Origin: Chitinophaga sp. SYP-B3965
GTDB lineage: Bacteria > Bacteroidota > Bacteroidia > Chitinophagales > Chitinophagaceae
NCBI RefSeq assembly: GCF_009647655.1
Contig: NZ_WJFD01000002.1
Location: 1 to 64,000 of the forward strand
Direction of reading: 5' to 3'
Length of the DNA stretch: 64,000 nucleotides
Part shown: in pieces, positions 55,009 through 63,398 of the stretch
Layout of the letters: each line of letters begins with the position of its first letter
Position numbering within the stretch: the stretch's first letter is position 1
Notes under the pieces: model-generated
Told to the model about the DNA's origin: nothing
What the model saw: only the letters and a program-made list of their open reading frames with translations
The model's database searches: none
Translations under genes and position numbers: made by a program

Positions 55009-56133
55009 ATGGCAGGTATCTATCTTCATATTCCTTTTTGTAAAAAAGCATGCCACTATTGCAATTTTCATTTTTCCACCTCCCTGCAACACCGTGATGA
55101 GATGGTTCAATGCCTGATCCTGGAAGCGGGCATGCAGAAAGAATACCTTGTTGGCCAGAATGTACAAACTATTTATTTCGGCGGTGGCACTCCCAGCCTT
55201 TTATCTCCCGGAGATATTTCCGCTTTGCTCGAATCCCTTCATTCCCATTACGATATCAGCCCAGATGCTGAGATAACGCTGGAGGCCAATCCGGATGACC
55301 TCACTGCCAGAACGCTTGAAAGTCTTTATTCTGCAGGCATTAACCGTTTGAGTATTGGTGTTCAGTCTTTTTTTGAAGAAGACCTCCGCTGGATGAACCG
55401 TGCCCACAATGCAGAACAGGCCACTGCCTGCCTGGAACTTGCCAGGGAAACCGGTTTTGATAATATCAGTATTGACCTCATCTATGGCGGTCCTACTTTA
55501 ACGAATGAACACTGGGAGCAAAATGTGGCTAAAGCTGTAGCGCTGGGCATTCCGCATTTATCCTGTTATGCGCTGACGGTTGAACCGGGCACTGCGCTGG
55601 ATCATTTTATACAACGGAAGAAGATCCCGGCTATTGATCCTGACAAGGCAGCACAGCATTTTGAAATGCTCATGCAATGGATGGAGGAAGCGGGTTATGA
55701 ACATTATGAGATCTCCAATTTTGCGTTGCCGGGCAGCCGTTCCAAACATAACAGCAGTTACTGGCAAGGCAAGCCTTATTTAGGACTTGGCCCCTCTGCG
55801 CATTCTTTTAATGGTTATTCCCGCCAGTGGAATGTGGCTAATAACTCTTTATATATGCAAGGTATCCGGAAGGAAGCCTTACCGTTTGAGAAAGAAATGC
55901 TCAGTCCCAAAATGGCGCTGAATGAATATATTATGATCTCGCTCCGTACGGAAGGGGGCTGCAACCTGGATAAGGTAGCAGACCAGTATGGGCGGGACAA
56001 ACAGAAGCAACTCCTGATTGCAGGGAAAGAATTCATTGATAAAGGATGGATGAAGCAGGAAGGTTCTCTGTTGAAATTAACCCGGGAGGGGAAATTTTTT
56101 GCAGATGGGATTGCTGCTGCTATGTTCTTTTAG
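55009..56133 (+). CDS. hemW: Radical SAM haem chaperone HemW
   Basis: HemW-type proteins resemble oxygen-independent coproporphyrinogen oxidase but bind and insert haem. From the ATG at 55009 the 374-residue protein has the 4Fe-4S motif Cys11-x3-Cys15-x2-Cys18 (IPFCKKACHYCNFHF), then YFGGGTPSLLSPGDI, ITLEANPDDLT, INRLSIGVQSFFEEDLRWMN, IDLIYGGPTLTNEHW, and the HemN C-terminal domain. The fourth cysteine of true HemN oxidases is replaced (CNFHF), which favours the HemW assignment. A longer in-frame start at 54928 lies in the divergent promoter region and was rejected. Confidence 0.93.
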   Translation: MAGIYLHIPFCKKACHYCNFHFSTSLQHRDEMVQCLILEAGMQKEYLVGQNVQTIYFGGGTPSLLSPGDISALLESLHSHYDISPDAEITLEANPDDLTARTLESLYSAGINRLSIGVQSFFEEDLRWMNRAHNAEQATACLELARETGFDNISIDLIYGGPTLTNEHWEQNVAKAVALGIPHLSCYALTVEPGTALDHFIQRKKIPAIDPDKAAQHFEMLMQWMEEAGYEHYEISNFALPGSRSKHNSSYWQGKPYLGLGPSAHSFNGYSRQWNVANNSLYMQGIRKEALPFEKEMLSPKMALNEYIMISLRTEGGCNLDKVADQYGRDKQKQLLIAGKEFIDKGWMKQEGSLLKLTREGKFFADGIAAAMFF

Positions 56134-56143
56134 GTCTGGAGCT

Positions 56144-56175
56144 TGCCGCGCTGCAAAGGGCGGTATTTTTTTTAT
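56144..56175 (+). terminator. Probable terminator of hemW
   Basis: TGCCGC and GCGGTA form a short stem (one G-T pair) followed by eight T. It is weak but well placed, 10 bases after the stop. Confidence 0.5.
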
Positions 56176-56224
56176 TTTAAGAGGATGACGTTAATACGAT
56201 CTCTGGAAGGGATGGCCTTAATTT

Positions 56225-56245
56225 TTAGATCAATCCTTTTCCCTT
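56225..56245 (-). pseudogene. Remnant copy of the gpsA 3' coding end
   Basis: Directly after the gpsA stop, and in the same frame, the codons AAG GGA AAA GGA TTG ATC TAA read KGKGLI-stop. The last codons of gpsA read EKGLI-stop. The shared codons differ at synonymous third positions (AAG/AAA, GGG/GGA), and one residue differs (E to G). The period is 21 bases. Confidence 0.65.
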
Positions 56246-57265
56246 TTAGATCAACCCCTTTTCCAGTTCCAGGAAAGCTTCTTCCGTACGCATCTGTTCC
56301 CAGAGAATAGCATATACTTTCTGCGCAATGGGCATATAAGCTCCTATCTCTGCATTGATCTCAAAGATGCAACGGCTGGCATAATATCCTTCCGCGATCA
56401 TATTAAGTTCCAGCTGTGCTGCCTTTACCGTGTAACCTTTCCCGATCATATTACCGAATGTGCGGTTACGGCTGTGCAGGGAATAACAGGTTACCAGCAG
56501 ATCTCCTAAATAGGCGCTGGCGTTATAGTTATGTACGGTAGCTTCTTTTCCAACGCCGGCCTGGTATTGTTCGTATTTCTCCAGGAATTCCTGCATCTCG
56601 CGGAAACAGTTGGTGATGAATACGCTCAGGAAGTTGTCCCCATATTCCAGTCCATGGGCAACACCTGCTCCCATGGCGTAGATATTCTTGAGTACAGAGG
56701 CAAACTGTACGCCCATCACATCTTTATTGACAATGGTCTGCAGGTATTCTGTATTGAACCTGGCGGCCATTGCTTCTGTCTCTGCCACATTAATGCCTGA
56801 GAACGTAAGGTAGGACAGCTTTTCACTGGCTACTTCTTCTGCATGGCAGGGACCGGTGATGGTGAAATATTGTTCCAGGGGGAGTTCAAAATTATCTGCC
56901 AGGTAATCATTGATCAGCTGATTGGTGCCAGGCACGAGTCCTTTGATGGCACAAACCACCTTCTTACCTGCAAATGCATCTTTGGGTAAAGATTCCAGTA
57001 CAGTACGCAGGAAAGCGGAAGGAACGGCCAGAATGATAACATCGCTGGCTTTCACCACTTCTGCAATGTTGCTGTTTAATTGCAACAGGCTGGTGTCGAA
57101 GTATACGGATGTGAGATAATGTTTGTTATGATGCCGCAATTGCATGTGGCGGATGGTTTCCTCATTGCGGATCCACCAATGAATGTACTGGTTGTTGTCT
57201 GTCAGTATTTTAGCCAATGCGGTGGCCCAACTGCCGCTTCCAATAATAGCGATATGATTACCCAT
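56246..57265 (-). CDS. gpsA: NAD(P)H-dependent glycerol-3-phosphate dehydrogenase
   Basis: GpsA reduces dihydroxyacetone phosphate to sn-glycerol 3-phosphate, the backbone of phospholipids. From the ATG at 57265 the 339-residue enzyme shows the Rossmann motif GSGSWATALAKIL (9-21), NNQYIHWWIRNEE, DVIILAVPSAFLR, ITGPCHAEEVA, the catalytic lysine region VLKNIYAMGAGVAHGLEYGDN (quoted in part around 200-215) and the C-terminal helical domain. An upstream ATG at 57286 adds seven residues and is less likely. It follows the terminator of the exporter operon and appears monocistronic. Confidence 0.97.
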   Translation of the reverse strand: MGNHIAIIGSGSWATALAKILTDNNQYIHWWIRNEETIRHMQLRHHNKHYLTSVYFDTSLLQLNSNIAEVVKASDVIILAVPSAFLRTVLESLPKDAFAGKKVVCAIKGLVPGTNQLINDYLADNFELPLEQYFTITGPCHAEEVASEKLSYLTFSGINVAETEAMAARFNTEYLQTIVNKDVMGVQFASVLKNIYAMGAGVAHGLEYGDNFLSVFITNCFREMQEFLEKYEQYQAGVGKEATVHNYNASAYLGDLLVTCYSLHSRNRTFGNMIGKGYTVKAAQLELNMIAEGYYASRCIFEINAEIGAYMPIAQKVYAILWEQMRTEEAFLELEKGLI

Positions 57266-57301
57266 GCTCAACGTTCCAAATTTCATGCAATGTAATAAAA
57301 A

Positions 57302-57333
57302 AAGCAGGCACACCATTTCCGGTATGCCTGCTT
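57302..57333 (-). terminator. Terminator of the ABC/TolC exporter operon
   Basis: AAGCAGGCA and TGCCTGCTT with an inner ACC/GGT pairing. On the minus strand a T-run follows, 15 bases after the HlyD stop. Confidence 0.85.
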
Positions 57334-57347
57334 CCTGTATATCTTAC

Positions 57348-58709
57348 TTATTTCTTGGCGCCTTCGAAGAGTTGTGCTTTGGGAACCACCTTCACTTTCT
57401 TGCCATTCTCCAGCGTTTTTGAAATCGCTGTATAAGGTCCGCTGATCACTTCTTCTCCATCTTTCAGGCCGGTTTTGATCTCAATATTGGTATCGTCCTG
57501 GATGCCCGTGGTTACTTCCACCAGTTTAACGGTACCATCTTTTTGCAGTACGAACACTACTTCTTTAAAGTCTTTCTTCTCTTCTCCTGTATTCTCAGAC
57601 GGAGGAGCGGGTGCGTTCTTATCTGCTGTTTTATTTTTGACAGTATCTTCCGGATTGCGGGTGGTTACTGCATTAATAGGAATAGACAATACCAGTTTTT
57701 CTGTACGCGTCTGAATATCCACACTGGCACTCATACCGGGGCGGAACGGGAACCTGCGGTTCTTTCCGTTACCTATCAGATCTGCATAGGAAGATGGAGC
57801 TATCCGGATGTGTACGATGTAATTGGTCACCTGTTCTGCTGAAGTAGTAGCTGAAGTTGCAGCGCCTTTGCTGGAACTGGCAATCTGTGTTACCACCCCT
57901 TTGAACTTACGGTTATTATAAGCGTCTACTTCAATGATAGCAGAGTCGCCGAATTTTACTTTAGGAATATCATTCTCTCCAACATCCACCTGTACTTCCA
58001 TGGTGCTCATATCTGCGATGCGCAACATTTCTGTACCGGTCATTTGTGCAGTACCTACCACACGTTCTCCTTTCTTTACGGATAAGAGAGAAACTGAACC
58101 TGTCATGGGAGACAGGATGGTGGTCCTGCCCAGGTTCTTATTGGCTTCTGTAAGATTGGCCTGTGCGCTGGCGATGGCAAACTTGCTGCTGTTGATCCTT
58201 TGGGAAGCAGCATTGTAATCTGCCAGGGCTGCTTTATAAGTAGCTTCTGCGGTTTCAAATTCTGAATTGGAAATAACCTTTTGCTTCAGCAGTTCAGAGT
58301 TACGATCGAAAGCAAATTTTGCCTGATCCAGCCTTGCTTTGAACGCATTCAATCCTGCGGTGCTATTGGCCAGATCTGCTTCAGACTGGCTAACGGCTGC
58401 TGCTGCACGATCTCTCATGGAACCATATACATCTGCATAAATACGTGCCAGTACCTGTCCTTTTTGTACGGAATCACCTTCCAGCACGAGGAGGTCTGTG
58501 ATCTCACCGGACACGTCTGAACTCACTTTCACTTCAATTTCAGGATACACTTTTCCACTGGCAGAAACCACTTCAATGATATCTTTTTTGGCGGCTTTAT
58601 CAGTTGCCACCTTAATACCATCATCTTTGCCGGTTCCTTTGACCACTGCAATGACCACAATGAGGGCTACAAGGCCACCGATTATCCAGTAAAGTAGTTT
58701 CTTCTTCAT
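57348..58709 (-). CDS. Efflux periplasmic adaptor (HlyD/MacA-like membrane fusion protein)
   Basis: The 453-residue protein links an inner-membrane transporter to an outer-membrane channel. It has an N-terminal membrane anchor (LLYWIIGGLVALIVVIAVV, about 5-23) and a lipoyl-type half-motif (VKVSSDVSGEITDLLVLEGD). A long coiled-coil hairpin follows (about 105-195, DRAAAAVSQSEADLANSTAG), then the second lipoyl half (GRTTILSPMTGSVSLLSVKK, then GERVVG), a beta-barrel domain, and a C-terminal membrane-proximal domain interrupted by a charged Asn/Lys/Pro/Glu-rich insert (about 365-390). It is the last gene of the exporter operon, 30 bases after tolC. Confidence 0.93.
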   Translation of the reverse strand: MKKKLLYWIIGGLVALIVVIAVVKGTGKDDGIKVATDKAAKKDIIEVVSASGKVYPEIEVKVSSDVSGEITDLLVLEGDSVQKGQVLARIYADVYGSMRDRAAAAVSQSEADLANSTAGLNAFKARLDQAKFAFDRNSELLKQKVISNSEFETAEATYKAALADYNAASQRINSSKFAIASAQANLTEANKNLGRTTILSPMTGSVSLLSVKKGERVVGTAQMTGTEMLRIADMSTMEVQVDVGENDIPKVKFGDSAIIEVDAYNNRKFKGVVTQIASSSKGAATSATTSAEQVTNYIVHIRIAPSSYADLIGNGKNRRFPFRPGMSASVDIQTRTEKLVLSIPINAVTTRNPEDTVKNKTADKNAPAPPSENTGEEKKDFKEVVFVLQKDGTVKLVEVTTGIQDDTNIEIKTGLKDGEEVISGPYTAISKTLENGKKVKVVPKAQLFEGAKK

Positions 58710-58739
58710 ATGCGCATTTATTTCTGTGTCCGATCCGCG

Positions 58740-60185
58740 CTATAGCGTAATGCGCTGATCGCGATAGAATTCGAGTAATTTGATTTTAAATATATAGTCG
58801 TATAGGGCAGATACCTTATCGATCTGCGCTTTAAACAGGTTCGTTTGTGTAGTAATATACTCTACGGTATTCATTAAACCAACATTGAAACGTTTGGTCG
58901 CAAAATCGTAGGCTTTTTGCGATGCACGTTCTGTGGTAATGGCTGCCTGGTATTTCTGGAAAGCACCTATTGCATTGGCATGCGCGGTATACACATCCTG
59001 GCGGAGCTTCTGGCGGTTAATGTCCAATGCAAGCTGTTTGTCCTGTACATCGATCTTAGCGCGTTCCACTGCACCCCTTGATCTCCATCCGTTAAAGAGG
59101 GGGATGTTCAGGTTGAGGCCTATATTCTGGCCAAAGTTATTGCTGAGCTGGTCTCCGAAAGGAACGATCCTTCTGTCCTGAGAGAAGGTGGGCTGCTCTA
59201 CGATGGAGGTAGGATCATTTTTCAGGTATCCGATAGCCTGCGGTGTTCCTGCAGTGATGGGGCCAAATCCTTCTTTAATGGTATTGGCATAACTGGTATT
59301 GATACCGGCGGAAAGACTCAGACTTGGGTACAAGGCTCCTTTTGCAGAAGCCAATGATTTATTGGCCGCTTTCACGAACATAGAATCTGCACGGTATTGC
59401 GGATAGGCAGCCAAAGCAGCACTGAACACCATTTCCGGGGCAGTTTCCCACAAATTCAAAACGGGTATACGTTCAATATTTTCGGGTAACTCTACTATAA
59501 AAGGAACGGCAAAGTCCAGGTTCAGCAATGCTTTCATTTGCAGCACGTTGATAACGCTCTGGTTCTGTGCAGTCACCAGTGTAGAGCTATCTCTTGCCAG
59601 CTGGGCTTCCAGGTCTGCCTGGTTGCTTTCTGGTACGGAACCTGCGGCTACCAGTTTTTTGGTATTATCCAACTGAGCCATACTAAGGTCCACCTGGGAT
59701 TTGCTGATCTTTACCTGCTCATTGGCCAGGAGGATCTGTAAAAAAGCATTGGCCACATTCACCCCCATATCATTCCTTGCTTTCTCCAGTAAAGAGTTAT
59801 AGGCATATACCTGATACCTGCTGGCAGCTACGGTATTCTGTTTGGAGAACCATCCAAAAAGGTCTGCTGATGTATTCAGGTTTACCCCGCTGCTGAAGTT
59901 AGCTGCGGTTACATAAGTATTGGATTCAAACGAGATGTTCCGGCCAAAGCGGTATTCGCCACCTGCCCCTGCATTGAGCGTAGGGAGCCTGGCCATCTGG
60001 TTTTGCTTTAAGGTTAGTTCAGCCAGCCTCTTCTGGAAGACGCTCTGCTGAAGGGTAAGGTTATGGGTTAACGCATAGTCCAGCGCCCGCTGATAAGACC
60101 AGTTATCCTGAGCAGCCACAGGCTGTGGGTTGCCAAACAGCAGCAAAGCCAGTATTGATGCGATTGCGAGGGACTTTTTATTCAT
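58740..60185 (-). CDS. TolC-family outer-membrane efflux channel
   Basis: From the ATG at 60185 the 481-residue protein has a signal peptide (IASILALLLFGNPQPVAAQ) and the two repeated coiled-coil/beta-strand halves of TolC (YQRALDYALTHNLTLQQSVF; ARNDMGVNVANAFLQILLAN; KLRQDVYTAHANAIGAFQKY; GLMNTVEYITTQTNLFKAQI). It provides the trimeric outer-membrane exit duct for the adaptor and ABC permeases encoded around it. A longer reading from 60296 is without signal features and was rejected. Confidence 0.93.
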   Translation of the reverse strand: MNKKSLAIASILALLLFGNPQPVAAQDNWSYQRALDYALTHNLTLQQSVFQKRLAELTLKQNQMARLPTLNAGAGGEYRFGRNISFESNTYVTAANFSSGVNLNTSADLFGWFSKQNTVAASRYQVYAYNSLLEKARNDMGVNVANAFLQILLANEQVKISKSQVDLSMAQLDNTKKLVAAGSVPESNQADLEAQLARDSSTLVTAQNQSVINVLQMKALLNLDFAVPFIVELPENIERIPVLNLWETAPEMVFSAALAAYPQYRADSMFVKAANKSLASAKGALYPSLSLSAGINTSYANTIKEGFGPITAGTPQAIGYLKNDPTSIVEQPTFSQDRRIVPFGDQLSNNFGQNIGLNLNIPLFNGWRSRGAVERAKIDVQDKQLALDINRQKLRQDVYTAHANAIGAFQKYQAAITTERASQKAYDFATKRFNVGLMNTVEYITTQTNLFKAQIDKVSALYDYIFKIKLLEFYRDQRITL

Positions 60186-60192
60186 AGCCTGA

Positions 60193-60200
60193 CAAAAATA
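60193..60200 (-). promoter_or_regulatory. Possible internal -7 element before the TolC gene
   Basis: TATTTTTG on the minus strand fits TAnnTTTG and ends seven bases before the tolC ATG. It would give a leaderless or near-leaderless internal transcript. The 149-base gap to the ATPase gene also contains a GTGTGGC/GCCACAC hairpin (60257-60275). Confidence 0.3.
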
Positions 60201-60334
60201 TATTAATTGAGATGACACCATTCCCCAGTTCTTGATAAATGGCAATTTCTTAGTAGGTGTGGCACAGGGCCACACGAATTTAAGGCAAAACATCATATGA
60301 TGAGTTTTTAGATAGCGGAAAATGTAAAAGAGGT

Positions 60335-60997
60335 TTATTCCACCTTACCATCCCTGATCCGGATGATCCTATTCCCGAATTCGGCGTTTATATCTGAATG
60401 GGTAACCTGTACGATGGTGATACCATCCTTTTTATTCAGTTCAGCAAACAACTCCATGATCACCTTAGCCTGGTCTGAGTGCAGGTTTCCGGTTGGTTCG
60501 TCCGCAAAGATCACGGCAGGTTCGGCCACTATGGCCCTGGCAATTCCCACCAGTTGTTGCTGGCCACCGGAAAGCTGGTTGGGGAACAGGTCTTTCTTAG
60601 CCACCATATTGAACCGGTCCAGGATATCCGCCACACGGCTTTTGCGTTCGGAGGAAGGCATGTCCTTATACAATAATGGCGTTTCTATGTTTTCGTATAC
60701 GGTGAGTTCATCTATCAGGTGGTAGGCCTGGAACACAAAACCGATGGTGCCCCGGTGAAGCTGTGTGCGTTTTTTATCGTTCATCTTATGCACCAGCTCT
60801 CCCTGGAAAAGGTATTGCCCGTCTGAAGGTTCCTCCAGCAAGCCCAGGATGTGCAACAGTGTAGATTTCCCTGATCCGGATGGGCCCATGATAGACACAA
60901 ACTCTCCCTCGTGAATAACCAGGTTCACATCCTTTAAAATTTCATGTTTGCCAAACCCTACCGGGTAATGCTTTGTAATGTTGCGCAGTTGAATCAT
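60335..60997 (-). CDS. ABC transporter ATP-binding protein (MacB/LolD type)
   Basis: The 220-residue ATPase has Walker A GPSGSGKST (38-46), the Q-loop FVFQAYHLIDELTVYENIE, the signature LSGGQQQ (142-148) and Walker B VIFADEPTGNLHS (from 162). The TGNLHS sequence and the small size place it with the LolD/MacB family, whose members power extraction or mechanotransmission rather than classical transport. Directly after the signature the usual R-V is replaced by L-V (QQQLVGIARA), an uncommon change. It is encoded between the large permease gene and tolC. Confidence 0.94.
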   Translation of the reverse strand: MIQLRNITKHYPVGFGKHEILKDVNLVIHEGEFVSIMGPSGSGKSTLLHILGLLEEPSDGQYLFQGELVHKMNDKKRTQLHRGTIGFVFQAYHLIDELTVYENIETPLLYKDMPSSERKSRVADILDRFNMVAKKDLFPNQLSGGQQQLVGIARAIVAEPAVIFADEPTGNLHSDQAKVIMELFAELNKKDGITIVQVTHSDINAEFGNRIIRIRDGKVE

Positions 60998-61030
60998 GAT
61001 GGTGTTAAATATTTTATGTTGTTACAATGT

Positions 61031-63391
61031 TTATTCTGATCTTAAAGATTTAACCGGGTTCATCCTCGCCGTTCTGATGGATTGATAACTCACCGTTAGC
61101 ATGGCCAGCACAATGGCCAGCAATCCTGTTACTACATATACCCACCATGAGATGTTCACATGGTAAGCGAATTTGTTTAACCAACCGTCCATGAAATAAG
61201 CAGCCAATGGTAGTGCAATACCTACGGCTATCAATACCAGGCGCAGGAATTCTTTGCTTAACAATGTCAGGATCTGCATAATACTGGCACCCAGTACTTT
61301 CCTGATCCCGATCTCTTTTGTACGTTGCTGCGCCGTGAAAGTGGCCAGGCCAAACAAACCGAGGCAGGCAATGAATATAGCCAATGCGGTGAATGCCGCG
61401 GATAATCTTCCTATCACCTGTTCGCTTTTATACATGTCTGCAAATGATGCATCCAGGTATTTTATTTCGAAAGGATATTGCGGGTTAAACTGTTTGTACA
61501 CTTTATCAATGCTGCTGAGCGCTGTTTCCATCTGTTCCGGTTTAATACGGACAAGGATGAACTTATTGCTCTTACTGCGGTAGCGGATCACCATAGGCGC
61601 TACTTTCTTTTGCAAATGGTTGCTGGAAAAATCCTTCGTTACACCAATGATGGGCAATTGCGTATCATCCACTGTCAATGCCTGGCCTACATACGGAGGT
61701 TTCAACGACATTACTTTAGCGGCTGTTTCATTGATCACAATACCATTTGTATCTGTGGCAAATTCCGGCGAAAAAGTTCTGCCCTCCACCATTTCCAGCT
61801 GCATGGTTTTCTGGAAGTCGTATCCTGCCAGCAGGTTATCGAAGAGGATGTCTTCATTGGGGCTTTTCCCCTTCCAGCCAACGCCAGAAAAATTACTGCC
61901 CACCTGGATAGGCAGCTGGTCTGCATCTGAAACAGCTTCCACTCCGGGCATGTTTAACAGGGCAGTTCTGAAAGACCGCAGGTCGTCCACCATGGAGCCT
62001 TCGTTAAAGAACCAAACCACCTGGTCTTTATTCAATCCAAGATTTCTATTCTTTATAAAATTGATCTGCTGATAAATAAGGAATGCAGCCACGATCAATA
62101 CCGTGGATACTACAAACTGGAACACCACCAATCCTTTTCTCAGCCAGATGGCGCTTGATCTTAGTCTTAAGATGCCACCTTTTAAAGTGGTCACTGCATT
62201 CAGGGAAGAAAGATAAAAAGCGGGATAACTACCGGCTATAAAACCGGTAAATAAAGCCAGGGCCAATAATGCGAGCATATTGTACCAGGTGAATAAGGGA
62301 ACGGACAAGGTGATGTTCACCAGCTTTTCAAAAGAAGGTAATAACGTCCATACCAGTAACAGGGAAAGCGCAGTGGCAATGAATACCAGGGCAAAAGATT
62401 CACCCAGGAACTGTGAGATCAGCGCTCCTTTACCGGCGCCGATACTTTTGCGCACACCGACTTCCTTACTTCGCTGAATGGCCCTTGCGGTAGAAAGGTT
62501 CATGAAGTTGATACAGGCAATCAGCAATACAAAAATGGCAATGATAATAAAGAGCCGTACGTATTCAATCCTGCCGCCATCCAGGACTCCTTTATCAAAG
62601 CGGCCTTCCAGGTATACATCTTTATAAGGATAGAGGAATACAACGGCCTGGGATTCCTTCTGGTTCCGTTGTATGATCCCTTTTACTTTTGCATTTACTT
62701 TGTCGATATTTGATTTAGGATCTACCAGCACATAGGTGCGGGGAGCATTTCCACCCCAGTTCTTTAGAAATGGATTTTCCTGTACACAGCGTTCCATCGG
62801 CAGCAGCCATTCGAATTTTAAAGACGAATTCTCCGGCAGGTCTTTCATCACACCCACTACCATGTAATCTTCCTTATTGTCCAGCCTTACGGACTTGCCT
62901 ACTGCTTTACTGTCTCCAAATAAATTACGGGCGAGTTTTTCTGTGAGGACGATATCATTAGGGCCACGCAGCGCTTTGGTTGGATCTCCGTCCACAAAGG
63001 GGAAAGTGAAGACACTAAAAACATCTACATTAGCATACTGTCCTTTGCTTTTATATCCATGCTCTCCTACCGCCAGCAATTTCTCTGACACCCAGGAGAG
63101 TGCAGCTGCTTTCTGAATATCAGGGATCTCCGCTTTCAGCTGATCGGCCAGGGGACCAGGGGTAGCGGTTACTGTGAGTATTTCATTATTAGAATAATAC
63201 TGGTGCTGATATACCTGGTAGATATTGGGCAGCTTTTCATGATAGCGGTTATAGCTTGATTCATTCGCTACCCACAACAGTATGAACATGCAGCAGGTTA
63301 AACCAAAGGTTAATCCTGCAATATTAATAATCCCAAATACCTTATTATTCCAAAGGTTCCTCCATGCGATCTTGATGTAGTTTCTCAGCAT
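61031..63391 (-). CDS. ABC transporter permease, FtsX/MacB type
   Basis: The 786-residue permease has the duplicated MacB layout: TM1 (IINIAGLTFGLTCCMFILLW), a periplasmic MacB_PCD domain, and an FtsX-type three-helix block (about 285-400, LFIIIAIFVLLIACINFMNL; STARAIQRSKEVGVRKSIGA). A second TM and periplasmic domain then follow (about 430-660), and a final FtsX block (IACLGLFGLATFTAQQRTKE, then IGIRKVLGAS) ending NPVKSLRSE. Such proteins couple ATP hydrolysis to periplasmic work with a TolC partner. The substrate is unknown. It is 33 bases upstream of the ATPase gene and 7 bases downstream of a second permease gene. Confidence 0.93.
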   Translation of the reverse strand: MLRNYIKIAWRNLWNNKVFGIINIAGLTFGLTCCMFILLWVANESSYNRYHEKLPNIYQVYQHQYYSNNEILTVTATPGPLADQLKAEIPDIQKAAALSWVSEKLLAVGEHGYKSKGQYANVDVFSVFTFPFVDGDPTKALRGPNDIVLTEKLARNLFGDSKAVGKSVRLDNKEDYMVVGVMKDLPENSSLKFEWLLPMERCVQENPFLKNWGGNAPRTYVLVDPKSNIDKVNAKVKGIIQRNQKESQAVVFLYPYKDVYLEGRFDKGVLDGGRIEYVRLFIIIAIFVLLIACINFMNLSTARAIQRSKEVGVRKSIGAGKGALISQFLGESFALVFIATALSLLLVWTLLPSFEKLVNITLSVPLFTWYNMLALLALALFTGFIAGSYPAFYLSSLNAVTTLKGGILRLRSSAIWLRKGLVVFQFVVSTVLIVAAFLIYQQINFIKNRNLGLNKDQVVWFFNEGSMVDDLRSFRTALLNMPGVEAVSDADQLPIQVGSNFSGVGWKGKSPNEDILFDNLLAGYDFQKTMQLEMVEGRTFSPEFATDTNGIVINETAAKVMSLKPPYVGQALTVDDTQLPIIGVTKDFSSNHLQKKVAPMVIRYRSKSNKFILVRIKPEQMETALSSIDKVYKQFNPQYPFEIKYLDASFADMYKSEQVIGRLSAAFTALAIFIACLGLFGLATFTAQQRTKEIGIRKVLGASIMQILTLLSKEFLRLVLIAVGIALPLAAYFMDGWLNKFAYHVNISWWVYVVTGLLAIVLAMLTVSYQSIRTARMNPVKSLRSE

Positions 63392-63398
63392 AAAATCA

